A DNA stretch of 64,000 bases from Burkholderiales bacterium PBB3 (GTDB taxonomy: Bacteria > Pseudomonadota > Gammaproteobacteria > Burkholderiales > Burkholderiaceae_C). The notes under the pieces were generated by a model. The model ran no database searches. It saw only the letters and a list, made by a program, of their open reading frames with translations, and was not told the DNA's origin. The stretch lies in assembly GCA_002256115.1 (NCBI GenBank), contig NKIK01000001.1, positions 302,896 through 366,895 of the forward strand, given 5' to 3'. A program made the translations under genes and the position numbers. This document shows, in pieces, positions 27,638-36,313 of this stretch. Each line of letters opens with the position of its first letter. Position 1 is the first letter of the stretch.

Positions 27638-29065
27638 ATGGAGTGGCTGCAGTTGACGCCTACCAACTTTTTTGACATTGAGCCCGATCCCGGTGCCGAA
27701 CAGGTCGCCGCCGCCAAACGGGCTGCCCGGCGTGACTCCGCACTCGGTCTGAGCCTGTTTTGGCGTACTTTTTTCTTGTTGGCTTTGTTGCTGATTGGCA
27801 GCATTCTGGCGTTACTGCAAACCCTGCGCAGCCTGGAGTTTGAACCCCGTATCCAGCAAACGGCGCAACAGATGGCCTCGCAGGTGAACCTGAGCCGCGC
27901 CGCGCTGGTGCATGCGGATGCCATCGCCCGCCTCTCCCTGCTACGCACGCTCAGCGACGAAGAAGGCGTGCGCATAGTTCCACGCGAGCCCAATGACGAG
28001 ATCGGAACCGGCAAAGCCGACCCATTGAACCAACAAGTGGCCCTGGCTTTGGCCCAGCGGCTTGGGCCCAACACTCTGGTCACCCACAGCGTGAACGGCC
28101 AGGAGGGCCTGTGGATCGCCTTCGATATTGATGGCGACAGGTATTGGTTGCTGACCGATCCCGACCGCTTTGCACTGGTGAACAGCAAAACCTGGCTGAT
28201 CTGGCTGGCGGTGGCGGCTGTGCTGTCTCTGGCCGGTGCGGCGTTGATTGCACGGCTAATCAACCGTCCGCTGAAAGACCTGTCGTTTGCGGCCAGCCGG
28301 ATGCGCAATGGCAATTTCAACGATAGCCACCTGGACGAAACCGTACAGACCAGCGAGATTCGCGAGGTCAATATTGGATTTAACCGCATGGCACAAAAGC
28401 TGGCAAAAATCGAACAGGACCGGGCAGTTATGTTGGCGGGTATTTCGCACGATTTGCGCACCCCGCTGGCCCGGCTGCGCCTGGAGACCGAGCTCAGCGT
28501 GGCCGACCTGGACGCGCGGGCACACATGGCTGCCGACATCGCCCAGCTCGACGCCATCATCGACAAATTTTTGGACTATGCCCGCCCCGGTGAAAGCAAA
28601 CTGGTGCCTGTGCTGTTGTCAGATCTGATTGAGTCTTGCATTTACGGCTTTAAGGGCCAGGCCGAGGTACGCATCCAAGTGACTTTGGAAGAAGACTTGA
28701 GTGTGCTGGCCGACGAAGTGGAGTTGGGGCGCATCATTGCCAATTTGCTGGAAAACGCCCGGCGCTACGGCAAATCGGTGGACACCGGCATCGCCCAAAT
28801 CAGCATTGCGGCCGTGGCGCGGGACAAATGGGTATTGCTGAAAATTCGCGACAAAGGCTTGGGCGTGGCCCCAGAGCAACTGGCCAACCTGACGCAGCCG
28901 TTTTTTCGGGGTGAGGCGGCGCGCACTGCGGCCAATGGAGCCGGCCTGGGTCTGGCCATTGTGGACAAAACCGTGACCCGCATGGGCGGCACCTTCGTAT
29001 TGGCCAATGGCAAGTCGGGCGGGCTGTCGGCGAATATCCGGCTACAGCGCGCAACAAAAATTTAG
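27638..29065 (+). CDS. envZ: EnvZ-like sensor histidine kinase
   Basis: 475 residues from the ATG at 27638, one base after the ompR stop. TM1 near residues 46-68 (FFLLALLLIGSILALL), a periplasmic region of about 110 residues, TM2 near 185-207, HAMP, then the dimerisation helix with His271 in GISHDLRTPLARL, and the ATPase domain: N box NLLENARRYG, G1 DKGLGVAPEQL, F box, G2 GAGLGLAIV. N-terminal extension of about 45 residues before TM1 (MEWLQLTPTNFFDIEPDPG) is longer than in E. coli. Partner of the OmpR above. Confidence 0.92.
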   Translation: MEWLQLTPTNFFDIEPDPGAEQVAAAKRAARRDSALGLSLFWRTFFLLALLLIGSILALLQTLRSLEFEPRIQQTAQQMASQVNLSRAALVHADAIARLSLLRTLSDEEGVRIVPREPNDEIGTGKADPLNQQVALALAQRLGPNTLVTHSVNGQEGLWIAFDIDGDRYWLLTDPDRFALVNSKTWLIWLAVAAVLSLAGAALIARLINRPLKDLSFAASRMRNGNFNDSHLDETVQTSEIREVNIGFNRMAQKLAKIEQDRAVMLAGISHDLRTPLARLRLETELSVADLDARAHMAADIAQLDAIIDKFLDYARPGESKLVPVLLSDLIESCIYGFKGQAEVRIQVTLEEDLSVLADEVELGRIIANLLENARRYGKSVDTGIAQISIAAVARDKWVLLKIRDKGLGVAPEQLANLTQPFFRGEAARTAANGAGLGLAIVDKTVTRMGGTFVLANGKSGGLSANIRLQRATKI

Positions 29066-29084
29066 GAGGCTGGGCAGCAACCGC

Positions 29085-29567
29085 CTAAAACAACAACACC
29101 ACAGCCCGCGCCTCCATGGCCAAGCCCTCGCCCACCGGGCCCAGTTTCTCGGCTGTTTTGGCTTTCACATTCACCTGATCGACACTGATATCCAGCAGAT
29201 CGGCAATGCGTGCGCGCATGGCGGGGATGTGGGGCATCAGCTTGGGGGCTTGGGCGATCACCGTGCTGTCGATATTGCCGATGCGGTAACCCTTGGCCCG
29301 CACACGGCGCGCGGCCTCGGCCAGCAAGCGCCCTGAGTCCGCGCCTTTGAACTGGACATCGGTATCCGGAAAATGCGTGCCAATATCGCCCAAGGCGGCA
29401 GCGCCCAGGAGCGCATCGGTGATGGCGTGCAAAAGCGCGTCGGCGTCGGAATGGCCCAGCAGGCCCTTGGTGTGGGGAATATCCACGCCCCCCAAAATGA
29501 GTTTGCGGCCCTCCACCAGTTGGTGAATATCCCAGCCTTCGCCAATACGAAATTGCGCTTGTGTCAT
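29085..29567 (-). CDS. ispF: 2-C-methyl-D-erythritol 2,4-cyclodiphosphate synthase
   Basis: 160 residues from [20 protein letters not shown] at 29567; an ATG 13 codons upstream gives a poorly conserved extension that reaches the border repeat. Zinc ligands DIH and the [19 protein letters not shown] block are intact, as are [10 protein letters not shown] and the C-terminal [17 protein letters not shown]. It makes the cyclic diphosphate of the non-mevalonate isoprenoid pathway. ispD, usually directly upstream, is separated from it here by the cyclase gene and two border repeats. Confidence 0.96.
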   Translation of the reverse strand: MTQAQFRIGEGWDIHQLVEGRKLILGGVDIPHTKGLLGHSDADALLHAITDALLGAAALGDIGTHFPDTDVQFKGADSGRLLAEAARRVRAKGYRIGNIDSTVIAQAPKLMPHIPAMRARIADLLDISVDQVNVKAKTAEKLGPVGEGLAMEARAVVLLF

Positions 29568-29598
29568 ATTGATTGTGATTCCCTGATTTTTAGTTTCG

Positions 29599-29655
29599 CT
29601 ATGCATTTAGGAGCTGCTCCCGCACTATCCACGGCCTGAAAGGCCTATTTGGCTC
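29599..29655 (-). repeat. Dispersed border repeat, copy 4
   Basis: Core at 29612-29635, minus orientation, occupying the gap between the cyclase stop codon and the ispF start, and so read in sense in front of ispF. It is inverted relative to copy 5 on the other side of the cyclase gene. Confidence 0.92.
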
Positions 29656-30269
29656 TAAACCGCTTCCACAGCATAAGCCAACACTTCCAGCCCCGCTACC
29701 GAGAAGTCAACCGGCTTGAGCTGCCGCTGCACGCCGTGCCCCAGCGCATCACGCAGGCGCTGGGTGACCAGCACTTCGCCTGGGCGGGCAATGTCTTCAC
29801 CCAGCTTGTAGGCCAGGTTGACCGCATCCCCAAAGCAATCCACACCATCTATGAGCAAGATGTCGCCAAAATCCACACCAATGCTAAAGGCAATCGGGGT
29901 GAGCGCCACGCCGTCTGCCGCCACGGCAGTGTCTGCGCTCTGCGAGGCCCGCACCATGGCCAGTGCGGCCTCTATGGCCTGGGCGGGGTCGTCAAACACG
30001 GCCAGCAGGTTGTCAGCCACGTTTTTGACGACCTGCCCCTGGTGGGCCAGCACGATGGGGCTGGTGAGCTGCTGCATACGCCGTATCTGGCACAGGTAGG
30101 CCAAGATGCCTTCGCGCCGCACGGCGAGTGTGAAGCCGCTCATGTCCAGCGCCAGCACGGCTTTGCGCCGCTGGTAGGCGGCCAAAATCTCCTGCTCGAT
30201 GGCGGGCTTGCCCGCAGTTGGGGCGGCGTTTAGGGTGTCTAGCAGCTTGGAAAAGGTTTGCACGCTCAA
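29655..30269 (-). CDS. Class III adenylate/guanylate cyclase-like protein
   Basis: 204 residues, a lone cyclase homology domain. First metal Asp is in VLALDMSGFTLAVRREG, a GQVVKNVADNLLAVF segment follows, second metal Asp in GVDFGDILLI, and DCFGDAVNLAYKLGEDIARPG at the purine-binding/transition-state region. There the usual N-x-x-x-R arginine is Lys (NLAYK), and the substrate-specifying position is unclear, so catalytic activity is uncertain. No transmembrane or regulatory domain. The gene splits ispD from ispF and is flanked by inverted border repeats. Confidence 0.82.
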   Translation of the reverse strand: MSVQTFSKLLDTLNAAPTAGKPAIEQEILAAYQRRKAVLALDMSGFTLAVRREGILAYLCQIRRMQQLTSPIVLAHQGQVVKNVADNLLAVFDDPAQAIEAALAMVRASQSADTAVAADGVALTPIAFSIGVDFGDILLIDGVDCFGDAVNLAYKLGEDIARPGEVLVTQRLRDALGHGVQRQLKPVDFSVAGLEVLAYAVEAV

Positions 30270-30289
30270 TCGCCTTCTGGATTAAGAGT

Positions 30290-30346
30290 CAAATCGGCCA
30301 TACAGGCCGTGGATAGTGCGGGAGCAGCTTCTATTTTGATAGCAAA
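30290..30346 (+). repeat. Dispersed border repeat, copy 5
   Basis: Core at 30306-30329, plus orientation, in the gap between the end of ispD (30387) and the start of the cyclase gene (30269). It shows the right-hand stem CTATTTTGATAG well. Paired in inverted orientation with copy 4. Confidence 0.92.
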
Positions 30347-30386
30347 CGGCTGTGCAAGTTGTGCGGTTGGGAAGCATCACAGCACA

Positions 30387-31166
30387 TTACGGCATGCCAC
30401 GCGACTGCAGCACCGCCTGCGCCAGCGCAAAGTCTTGCGGGTAAGTGACCTTGAAATTTTGCGCGCTGCCCTCCACCAGCAGCGGCTGGCGGCCCACAAA
30501 CTCCAGCGCGCTGGCCTCATCGGTTACCGTATCGCCCGCCGCCCTGAGTGCCGCCTGTAGCTCGCCAATGCGAAACATCTGCGGGGTTTGCGCCAGCCAT
30601 TTGTCGCTGCGGTCCACCGTTTGGGCCACGCGTCCACCGGCTTCGCGCTTCAAGGTGTCAGGCAGCTTCAGGGCCAGCAGGCCACCCACGGCATCGGGCA
30701 GGCAGGCGGCGATCAGGCTCTGGATTTGTTGCGGGGTGATCAGGCAGCGGGCGGCGTCATGCACCATCACCCAATCACCCGGTGCAGCCCCCTGGCCCAG
30801 CAGAGCGCCCAGGCCACTGAGCACGCTCTGCGCGCGGGTTGTGCCACCACAAGCCACCACCGCAAACCGCCTAGGGGCGTTGTCAAAAAAAGTATCGCCT
30901 TCGGACACCACCACCAAGCCACCGGCCAGACCGGCTACGGCCTCAAACGCGGCCAAGGTGTGTTGCACCATGGGCTGGCCCGCTACGACTTGGTACTGCT
31001 TGGGGCTGTCCAGGCCCGCGCGGGAGCCCGAGCCCGCGCAGGGGATCAGCGCCCACACGCGGGGCTCGTTCCCCGGCAACGCGGCGCGGGCTGGGTCACC
31101 ATCGGCGACGGGGGCCAAGACCTTGGCGGAGGGATTCACGGGGGGATTGGTGGGCTGGTGGGTCAT
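30387..31166 (-). CDS. ispD: 2-C-methyl-D-erythritol 4-phosphate cytidylyltransferase
   Basis: 259 residues. The first 35 residues are a Pro/Ala-rich extension; the conserved part begins VWALIPCAGSGSRAGLDSPKQY, the CTP-binding loop with Arg and Lys, then MVHDAARCLITP and the C-terminal DEASALEFVG and NFKVTYPQDFALA. It makes CDP-methylerythritol in the non-mevalonate isoprenoid pathway, two steps before IspF. It is divergent from mfd with about 105 bp between starts. Confidence 0.95.
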   Translation of the reverse strand: MTHQPTNPPVNPSAKVLAPVADGDPARAALPGNEPRVWALIPCAGSGSRAGLDSPKQYQVVAGQPMVQHTLAAFEAVAGLAGGLVVVSEGDTFFDNAPRRFAVVACGGTTRAQSVLSGLGALLGQGAAPGDWVMVHDAARCLITPQQIQSLIAACLPDAVGGLLALKLPDTLKREAGGRVAQTVDRSDKWLAQTPQMFRIGELQAALRAAGDTVTDEASALEFVGRQPLLVEGSAQNFKVTYPQDFALAQAVLQSRGMP

Positions 31167-31271
31167 AGTGCGTGCCCCATTCTAAAATCGAAGCAAATCG
31201 CTCGAAACCACCCCCCTTCTTTTGCACCGGTGCCCCCGCGGGCTGCCTTGCCTCCACCCAAGCACGCTTTC

Positions 31272-34200
31272 ATGGATTTACCCAAACTTAACGTAGGCAA
31301 GCGCTTCACGCTGCCCCGCCCCGCCGGATCGTCCGACGCCCTGCTGCTGGCCCAACTCGGCCAACGCGAGAAGGCTGCCGGCAAGCCCATGACCGTGGTC
31401 ACGTCAGACGCGGCGGACGCCCAGCGCCTGATCGACGAGATTGCCTTCTTTGCGCCCGAACTGCGCTGCGCCTTGTTCCCCGACTGGGAAACTCTGCCCT
31501 ACGACACCTTCTCGCCGCACCAGGACCTGATCAGCGAACGGCTGGCGGCGCTTTGGAGAATCTCCCAGCGCGACAAGGACACGGGTGCCGATGTGATCAT
31601 CGTGCCGGCCACCACGGCGCTGTACCGGCTGGCACCACCCAGCTTTTTGGCGGGCTATACCTTCCAGTTCAAAGTTAAGCAAAAGCTGGATGAAGCCAAG
31701 CTGAAGGCGCAACTGACGCTGGCGGGCTACAGCCACGTGACGCAAGTGGTGAGCCCTGGCGAATACGCCGTGCGCGGCGGGCTGATTGACCTGTTCCCCA
31801 TGGGCAGCCTGGTGCCCTACCGTGTGGATTTGTTTGACGACGAGATCGACAGCATCCGCACCTTTGACCCCGACAGCCAGCGCAGCCTGTACCCGGTGCC
31901 CGAAGTGCGCTTGCTGCCCGGCCGCGAGTTCCCGATGGACGACGACGCGCGTGCCAAGTTCCGCAGCCGCTGGCGCGAACTGCTGGATGGCGACCCGACC
32001 AAGAGCCGCATTTACAAAGACATGGGCAATGGCGTGGCCACTGCGGGTATTGAGTACTACTTGCCGCTGTTTTTTGACGATACGGCGACGGTGTTTGACT
32101 ACGTGGGGCCGGGCGCGACCGTGGTGCTGCATGGTGATTTGGAACCCGCGTTTCAACGCTTTTGGCAAGACACCAAAGACCGCTACCGCCTGGTGCAGGG
32201 CGACCCCGAGCGCCCGGCGTTGGCACCCGAGGCCTTGTTTCTAAGCACCGAGCAGTTTTATGCCCAGGCGAATGACTATGCGCAGTTGGCGATCAAGTCT
32301 CACACCGTTCGCACTGAGCTTGTCGAAGGGCAGGCTTCGACAAGCTCAGCCCGAACGGGTGACGGCTCGGGACGAACGGATTTATCCACAGCATTTGTCG
32401 ACATCGAGTTATTGCCCGCTCTGACCGCCCTGCGCGGCACCGAAGACCCGCTGCTCAAGCTCAAGGCCCACGCCCGCAATACCCAGCACCGCATTCTGGT
32501 GCTGGCCGAAAGCGATGGCCGCCGTGAAAGTTTGTTGGACTTTTTGCGCGCTAGCGGCATTGCGCCCCCCGCGTTTGATTCGCTGCTGGAATTTCAGACC
32601 AGTGACGAGAAATTCGGCATTGCCACCGCGGCCTTGACGGTCGGCTTCAGCTGGCTGGACGGCGGAGGTTCGCATGGCGGTGGCATCGACCTGATCACCG
32701 AGACCGAACTGTTTGCCGCAGGCCCCACGACGCGCCGCCGCAAGAAGCAGGAACAGGTCAGCGACGTTGAAGCGCTGATTAAAGACCTGAGCGAGTTGAA
32801 TGTGGGCGACCCGGTGGTGCACAGTGCCCACGGAATCGGGCGCTACTTGGGCCTGATTCATATGGATATGGGCAATAAAAATGCCCAGGGCGAGCCCGAG
32901 CCACAAGAGTTTTTGCACCTGGAGTACGCTGACAAAGCGACCTTGTATGTACCGGTGAGCCAATTGCAGCTCATCAGCCGCTACACCGGCGTGAGTTCAG
33001 ACGAAGCCACCCTGCACCGCCTGGGTAGCGGCCAGTGGGAAAAAGCCAAACGCAAAGCCGCCGAGCAAGTGCGCGACAGCGCGGCTGAGTTGCTCAATAT
33101 CTACGCCCGCAGAGCGGCCCGGGAGGGCCACGCGTTTAGGTATTCGCCCAATGACTACGAAACCTTTGCCAACGACTTCGGCTTTGAAGAAACAGCCGAC
33201 CAGAAGGCCGCTATCCACTGCGTGATTCAAGACATGGTGAGCCCCCGCCCGATGGACCGCCTGGTCTGCGGCGATGTGGGTTTTGGCAAGACCGAGGTGG
33301 CACTGCGCGCAGCCTTCATCGCGGTCACTGGCGGCAAACAGGTCGCTATTCTTGCACCCACCACACTCTTGGCCGAGCAGCATTTCCAGACCATCTCCGA
33401 CCGGTTTTCCAAATGGCCTGTCAAAGTCGCTGAGATGAGCCGGTTCCGCTCCACCAAAGAAATCAACCAGGCGCTTAAGGGCGTGGCCGATGGCACCGTA
33501 GACATTGTGGTGGGCACGCATAAACTGCTCAGCCAAGACACCAAATTTGCCAACCTGGGTTTGCTGATCATTGACGAAGAACACCGCTTTGGCGTGCGCC
33601 ACAAGGAGCAAATGAAAGCCCTGCGTGCCGAGGTGGATGTGCTGACGCTGACCGCCACACCGATTCCCCGCACCATGGGCATGGCACTGGAAGGCCTGCG
33701 CGATTTGAGCGTGATAGCAACCGCGCCACAACGCCGCTTGGCCATCAAAACTTTTGTCCGCACCGAAGGCGCTGGTGTGATCCGCGAAGCCGTGTTGCGC
33801 GAGCTAAAACGGGGCGGCCAAGTCTACTTTTTGCACAATGAGGTAGAGACGATAGAGAACCGCCGCCAGAAGCTCGAAGAGCTGATTCCCGAGGCCCGCA
33901 TCGCTGTCGCCCACGGCCAGATGCCCGAGCGCCAGCTAGAGAGCGTGATGCGCGACTTTGTGGCCCAGCGTTACAACCTGCTGCTGTGCTCCACGATTAT
34001 CGAGACCGGTATTGACGTACCCACGGCGAACACGATTGTGATGAGCCGCGCCGACAAGTTTGGCTTGGCTCAGTTGCACCAATTACGTGGTCGCGTGGGC
34101 CGTAGCCACCACCAGGCCTATGCCTATTTGATGGTGCCGGACATTGAAGGTCTGACCAAGCAGGCCCAGCAGCGGCTGGATGCGATCCAGCAGATGGAAG

Positions 34201-34853
34201 AACTGGGCAGTGGATTTTACCTGGCTATGCACGACCTGGAGATTCGCGGTGCGGGTGAGGTGCTGGGCGAAAACCAGAGCGGCAATATGCTGGAAGTCGG
34301 CTTCCAGCTCTACAACGAGATGCTGGCCGAGGCCGTGCGCTGCCTCAAAGCGGGCATTGAGCCCGATTTGCTGAGCCCGCTAAATGTGACGACCGATATC
34401 AACCTGCATGCCCCCGCACTGCTGCCCGACGACTACTGCGGCGACGTGCACCTGCGCCTGAGTTTTTACAAAAAGCTGGCCACCGCCAAGAACGCGGACC
34501 AGGTGGACTCGCTGCTGGAAGAAATTGTGGATCGCTTCGGCAAACTGCCCGCCCAGGCACAAACGCTGATCGACGTGCACCGCCTGCGGGTTCTGAGCCA
34601 GCCCTATGGCGTGGTGAAGGTCGATGCCGCACCCGGCGTAATCACCATCACCTTCAAAAAGAACCCGCCGATCGACCCAATGAAAATCATCGCGCTGATT
34701 CAGAAGCACAAAAACATCAAGCTGGCTGGCAACGAGAAGCTGCGCATAGAGCGTGAGCTGCCGGAGGCCAAAGACCGCGCGCAGATGGTGCGGGATGTGT
34801 TGAAGAGTTTGGGGCAGCCGGTGGCGGAGGCTGTGGTGGCTGCTGTGAAGTAG
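31272..34853 (+). CDS. mfd: Transcription-repair coupling factor Mfd with in-frame insertion
   Basis: 1193 residues from MDLPKLNVGKRFTLPRP at 31272; open frame continues upstream but overlaps ispD antisense. Mfd removes stalled RNA polymerase and recruits UvrA. UvrB-like N-terminal region, RNA-polymerase-interacting domain (LNVGDPVVHSAHGIGRYLGL), translocase with Walker A GDVGFGKTEVA and Walker B IIDEEHRFGVRHKEQ, then the TRG motif and C-terminal autoinhibitory domain are all present. At about residues 343-372 a hydrophilic segment (VRTELVEGQASTSSARTG and following) comes from a palindromic DNA element read in frame. It falls between N-terminal domains, where a linker could tolerate it. Confidence 0.96.
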   Translation: MDLPKLNVGKRFTLPRPAGSSDALLLAQLGQREKAAGKPMTVVTSDAADAQRLIDEIAFFAPELRCALFPDWETLPYDTFSPHQDLISERLAALWRISQRDKDTGADVIIVPATTALYRLAPPSFLAGYTFQFKVKQKLDEAKLKAQLTLAGYSHVTQVVSPGEYAVRGGLIDLFPMGSLVPYRVDLFDDEIDSIRTFDPDSQRSLYPVPEVRLLPGREFPMDDDARAKFRSRWRELLDGDPTKSRIYKDMGNGVATAGIEYYLPLFFDDTATVFDYVGPGATVVLHGDLEPAFQRFWQDTKDRYRLVQGDPERPALAPEALFLSTEQFYAQANDYAQLAIKSHTVRTELVEGQASTSSARTGDGSGRTDLSTAFVDIELLPALTALRGTEDPLLKLKAHARNTQHRILVLAESDGRRESLLDFLRASGIAPPAFDSLLEFQTSDEKFGIATAALTVGFSWLDGGGSHGGGIDLITETELFAAGPTTRRRKKQEQVSDVEALIKDLSELNVGDPVVHSAHGIGRYLGLIHMDMGNKNAQGEPEPQEFLHLEYADKATLYVPVSQLQLISRYTGVSSDEATLHRLGSGQWEKAKRKAAEQVRDSAAELLNIYARRAAREGHAFRYSPNDYETFANDFGFEETADQKAAIHCVIQDMVSPRPMDRLVCGDVGFGKTEVALRAAFIAVTGGKQVAILAPTTLLAEQHFQTISDRFSKWPVKVAEMSRFRSTKEINQALKGVADGTVDIVVGTHKLLSQDTKFANLGLLIIDEEHRFGVRHKEQMKALRAEVDVLTLTATPIPRTMGMALEGLRDLSVIATAPQRRLAIKTFVRTEGAGVIREAVLRELKRGGQVYFLHNEVETIENRRQKLEELIPEARIAVAHGQMPERQLESVMRDFVAQRYNLLLCSTIIETGIDVPTANTIVMSRADKFGLAQLHQLRGRVGRSHHQAYAYLMVPDIEGLTKQAQQRLDAIQQMEELGSGFYLAMHDLEIRGAGEVLGENQSGNMLEVGFQLYNEMLAEAVRCLKAGIEPDLLSPLNVTTDINLHAPALLPDDYCGDVHLRLSFYKKLATAKNADQVDSLLEEIVDRFGKLPAQAQTLIDVHRLRVLSQPYGVVKVDAAPGVITITFKKNPPIDPMKIIALIQKHKNIKLAGNEKLRIERELPEAKDRAQMVRDVLKSLGQPVAEAVVAAVK
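32305..32358. repeat. Palindromic element inside mfd
   Basis: Arms of 24 bp at 32305-32328 and 32335-32358 pair at 22 of 24 positions around a 6-base loop; the centre of each arm is GAGCTTGTCGAAG or its complement. It is in frame with mfd and encodes 18 residues with no effect on the frame. Intergenic relatives of this palindrome are, in my memory, common in proteobacteria. Confidence 0.8.
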
Positions 34854-34898
34854 CTGGGAGCGCGCAAAGGGCCTGAAGGTAATCCTGTGGTGCTCGCT

Positions 34899-34977
34899 GC
34901 AGAGTTTGGGTCAGTGGCCCGCGCCTCATGGTGTCAAACGCCCACAAATCGGCGCGGGCCACTGACCCAAACTCTGC
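34899..34977. repeat. Perfect 27-bp inverted repeat downstream of mfd
   Basis: Arms 34899-34925 and 34951-34977 are exact reverse complements over 27 bp, separated by 25 bases. Neither side has a run of T, so an intrinsic terminator is unlikely in the usual form. It starts 46 bp after the mfd stop. Arms contain TTTGGGTCAGTGGCCCGC. Origin unknown: could be a small mobile palindrome or a structured 3' end that stabilises mfd mRNA. Confidence 0.85.
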
Positions 34978-35113
34978 GGGGGTATCTACAGCATTCAAAC
35001 CGGACAAAGTCGCGTGTTGCTGAATCGCAGGCACAGTGCACCCTACGTAATTCCGCTATTGCATCTTTGAGCGAGGCTACTAAAGTGTGACGGATAGACA
35101 AAAGGGACACTCC

Positions 35114-36313
35114 ATGGAAACTTTGACCATCGCAGCCTCAGTGCACGATTTCAATCCCGTACGCACTGCGATGCAACGCTATGTCGACCAAGACATTCTT
35201 GCCGGAGCGTCATACGCCATTTTGCGAGGCCAGGACATTCTTGATATGCAATGTGTTGGCTGGGCAGACAAGGAAAGCAACACGCATTTGCGCACGGACC
35301 ATATCTTTCGCGCGATGTCCAATACCAAGCTGATTACCTCCATGGCGGTCATGTTGCTGTGGGAAGAGGGAAGAATTCACCTTGATGAACCTATTGGGAA
35401 GTTCATCGCACAACTTGCCGACCTGAAGGTCCTCAAACCCGGCGCAAGCCGCTTGGACGAAACCGAGCCCGCACGCAGCCCCATCACGATCCGTCATTTG
35501 CTAACCCACAGTTCTGGTCTAAGTTACGGTCTTTTGGACCCCGGTAGCTTATTGTTCAACGCCTACAACGAGCGTCGAGTCATAAACCCCCACAAGCCAC
35601 TGATCAGCATGATGGATGCACTCTCCGACTTACCGTTGATGTTTCAACCTGGCGCCTCCTGGGAATATTCGGTGGCAACGGATGTGCTGGGCTATTTGGT
35701 TGAAGTAGTGTCTGGGCAGGATTTGGAGCAGTTTTTTAAGTCACGGATTTTCGATGTATTGGGAATGGAAGATACGGCATTTACCTTGCCGCCTGAAAAG
35801 CACAGTCGGCTTGCAACCTGCTACGCGGGTGCCGACGGGATGGACCCGATGAAACCTGGACTGCGTCCAGTGGATACGGTGCCATGGCGAGGCGCTTATC
35901 TTCAGCCCTTCCCATTGAAGATGGGCGGCGGAGGCTTGGCGACGACCTTGCCCGACATGGTCGCACTAGTACGCAGTCTGGTGCCAGGCGGTAAGTCGGT
36001 ACTAAAACCTGAGACCATCACTGCGATGATGACCAACCAATTGCCCGAAGGCAGAAATATCCAGTTCGCTCGTTTTGGGGAAATTCGGGGTAAAGGCTAT
36101 GGATTGGGTGGCGCCGTGACCCTGAAACCATCGGCGATCGACCCGCGCGCTTCTACCGGTGAGTTTCAGTGGGGAGGCCTAGCGGGAACGCACTGGTGGA
36201 TATCGCCGCAAACCGGCCTGGTTGGTGTGCTGATGGCCCAGCGACAGATGGGCTTCTGGAACCCATTTTCTTTTGAATTTAAACAACTCGCCTATCGTGC
36301 CGCAGGGCACTGA
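35114..36313 (+). CDS. Beta-lactamase-family serine hydrolase
   Basis: 399 residues from the ATG at 35114, which has AAAGGGA six bases upstream; a GTG at 35087 lacks this. Penicillin-binding/class C fold: S-x-x-K at Ser69-Lys72 (MSNTK), HLLTHSSGLSYG, the Tyr motif at Tyr185 (WEYSVATDVLGYLVE), and a GLAGTHWW replacing the KTG strand. No signal peptide, so likely cytoplasmic esterase rather than a beta-lactamase. Its end overlaps the remains of a histidine phosphatase gene. Confidence 0.9.
   Translation: METLTIAASVHDFNPVRTAMQRYVDQDILAGASYAILRGQDILDMQCVGWADKESNTHLRTDHIFRAMSNTKLITSMAVMLLWEEGRIHLDEPIGKFIAQLADLKVLKPGASRLDETEPARSPITIRHLLTHSSGLSYGLLDPGSLLFNAYNERRVINPHKPLISMMDALSDLPLMFQPGASWEYSVATDVLGYLVEVVSGQDLEQFFKSRIFDVLGMEDTAFTLPPEKHSRLATCYAGADGMDPMKPGLRPVDTVPWRGAYLQPFPLKMGGGGLATTLPDMVALVRSLVPGGKSVLKPETITAMMTNQLPEGRNIQFARFGEIRGKGYGLGGAVTLKPSAIDPRASTGEFQWGGLAGTHWWISPQTGLVGVLMAQRQMGFWNPFSFEFKQLAYRAAGH

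Noticed and set aside
27484-28566. 360-codon minus-strand frame opposite envZ
   Set aside because: Ser/Arg-rich translation without motifs, antisense to an intact histidine kinase gene.
31163-31402. Upstream start giving mfd more than 200 extra residues
   Set aside because: The extension from 30588 would be antisense to ispD; the conserved Mfd N-terminus begins at 31272.
34899-34977. Intrinsic terminator for mfd
   Set aside because: The stem is long and perfect but no T-run follows on either strand; kept as an inverted repeat of unknown role.
34717-35034. 105-codon minus-strand frame after mfd
   Set aside because: It is made by the 27-bp inverted repeat and the antisense end of mfd; the same peptide appears on both strands because of the palindrome.
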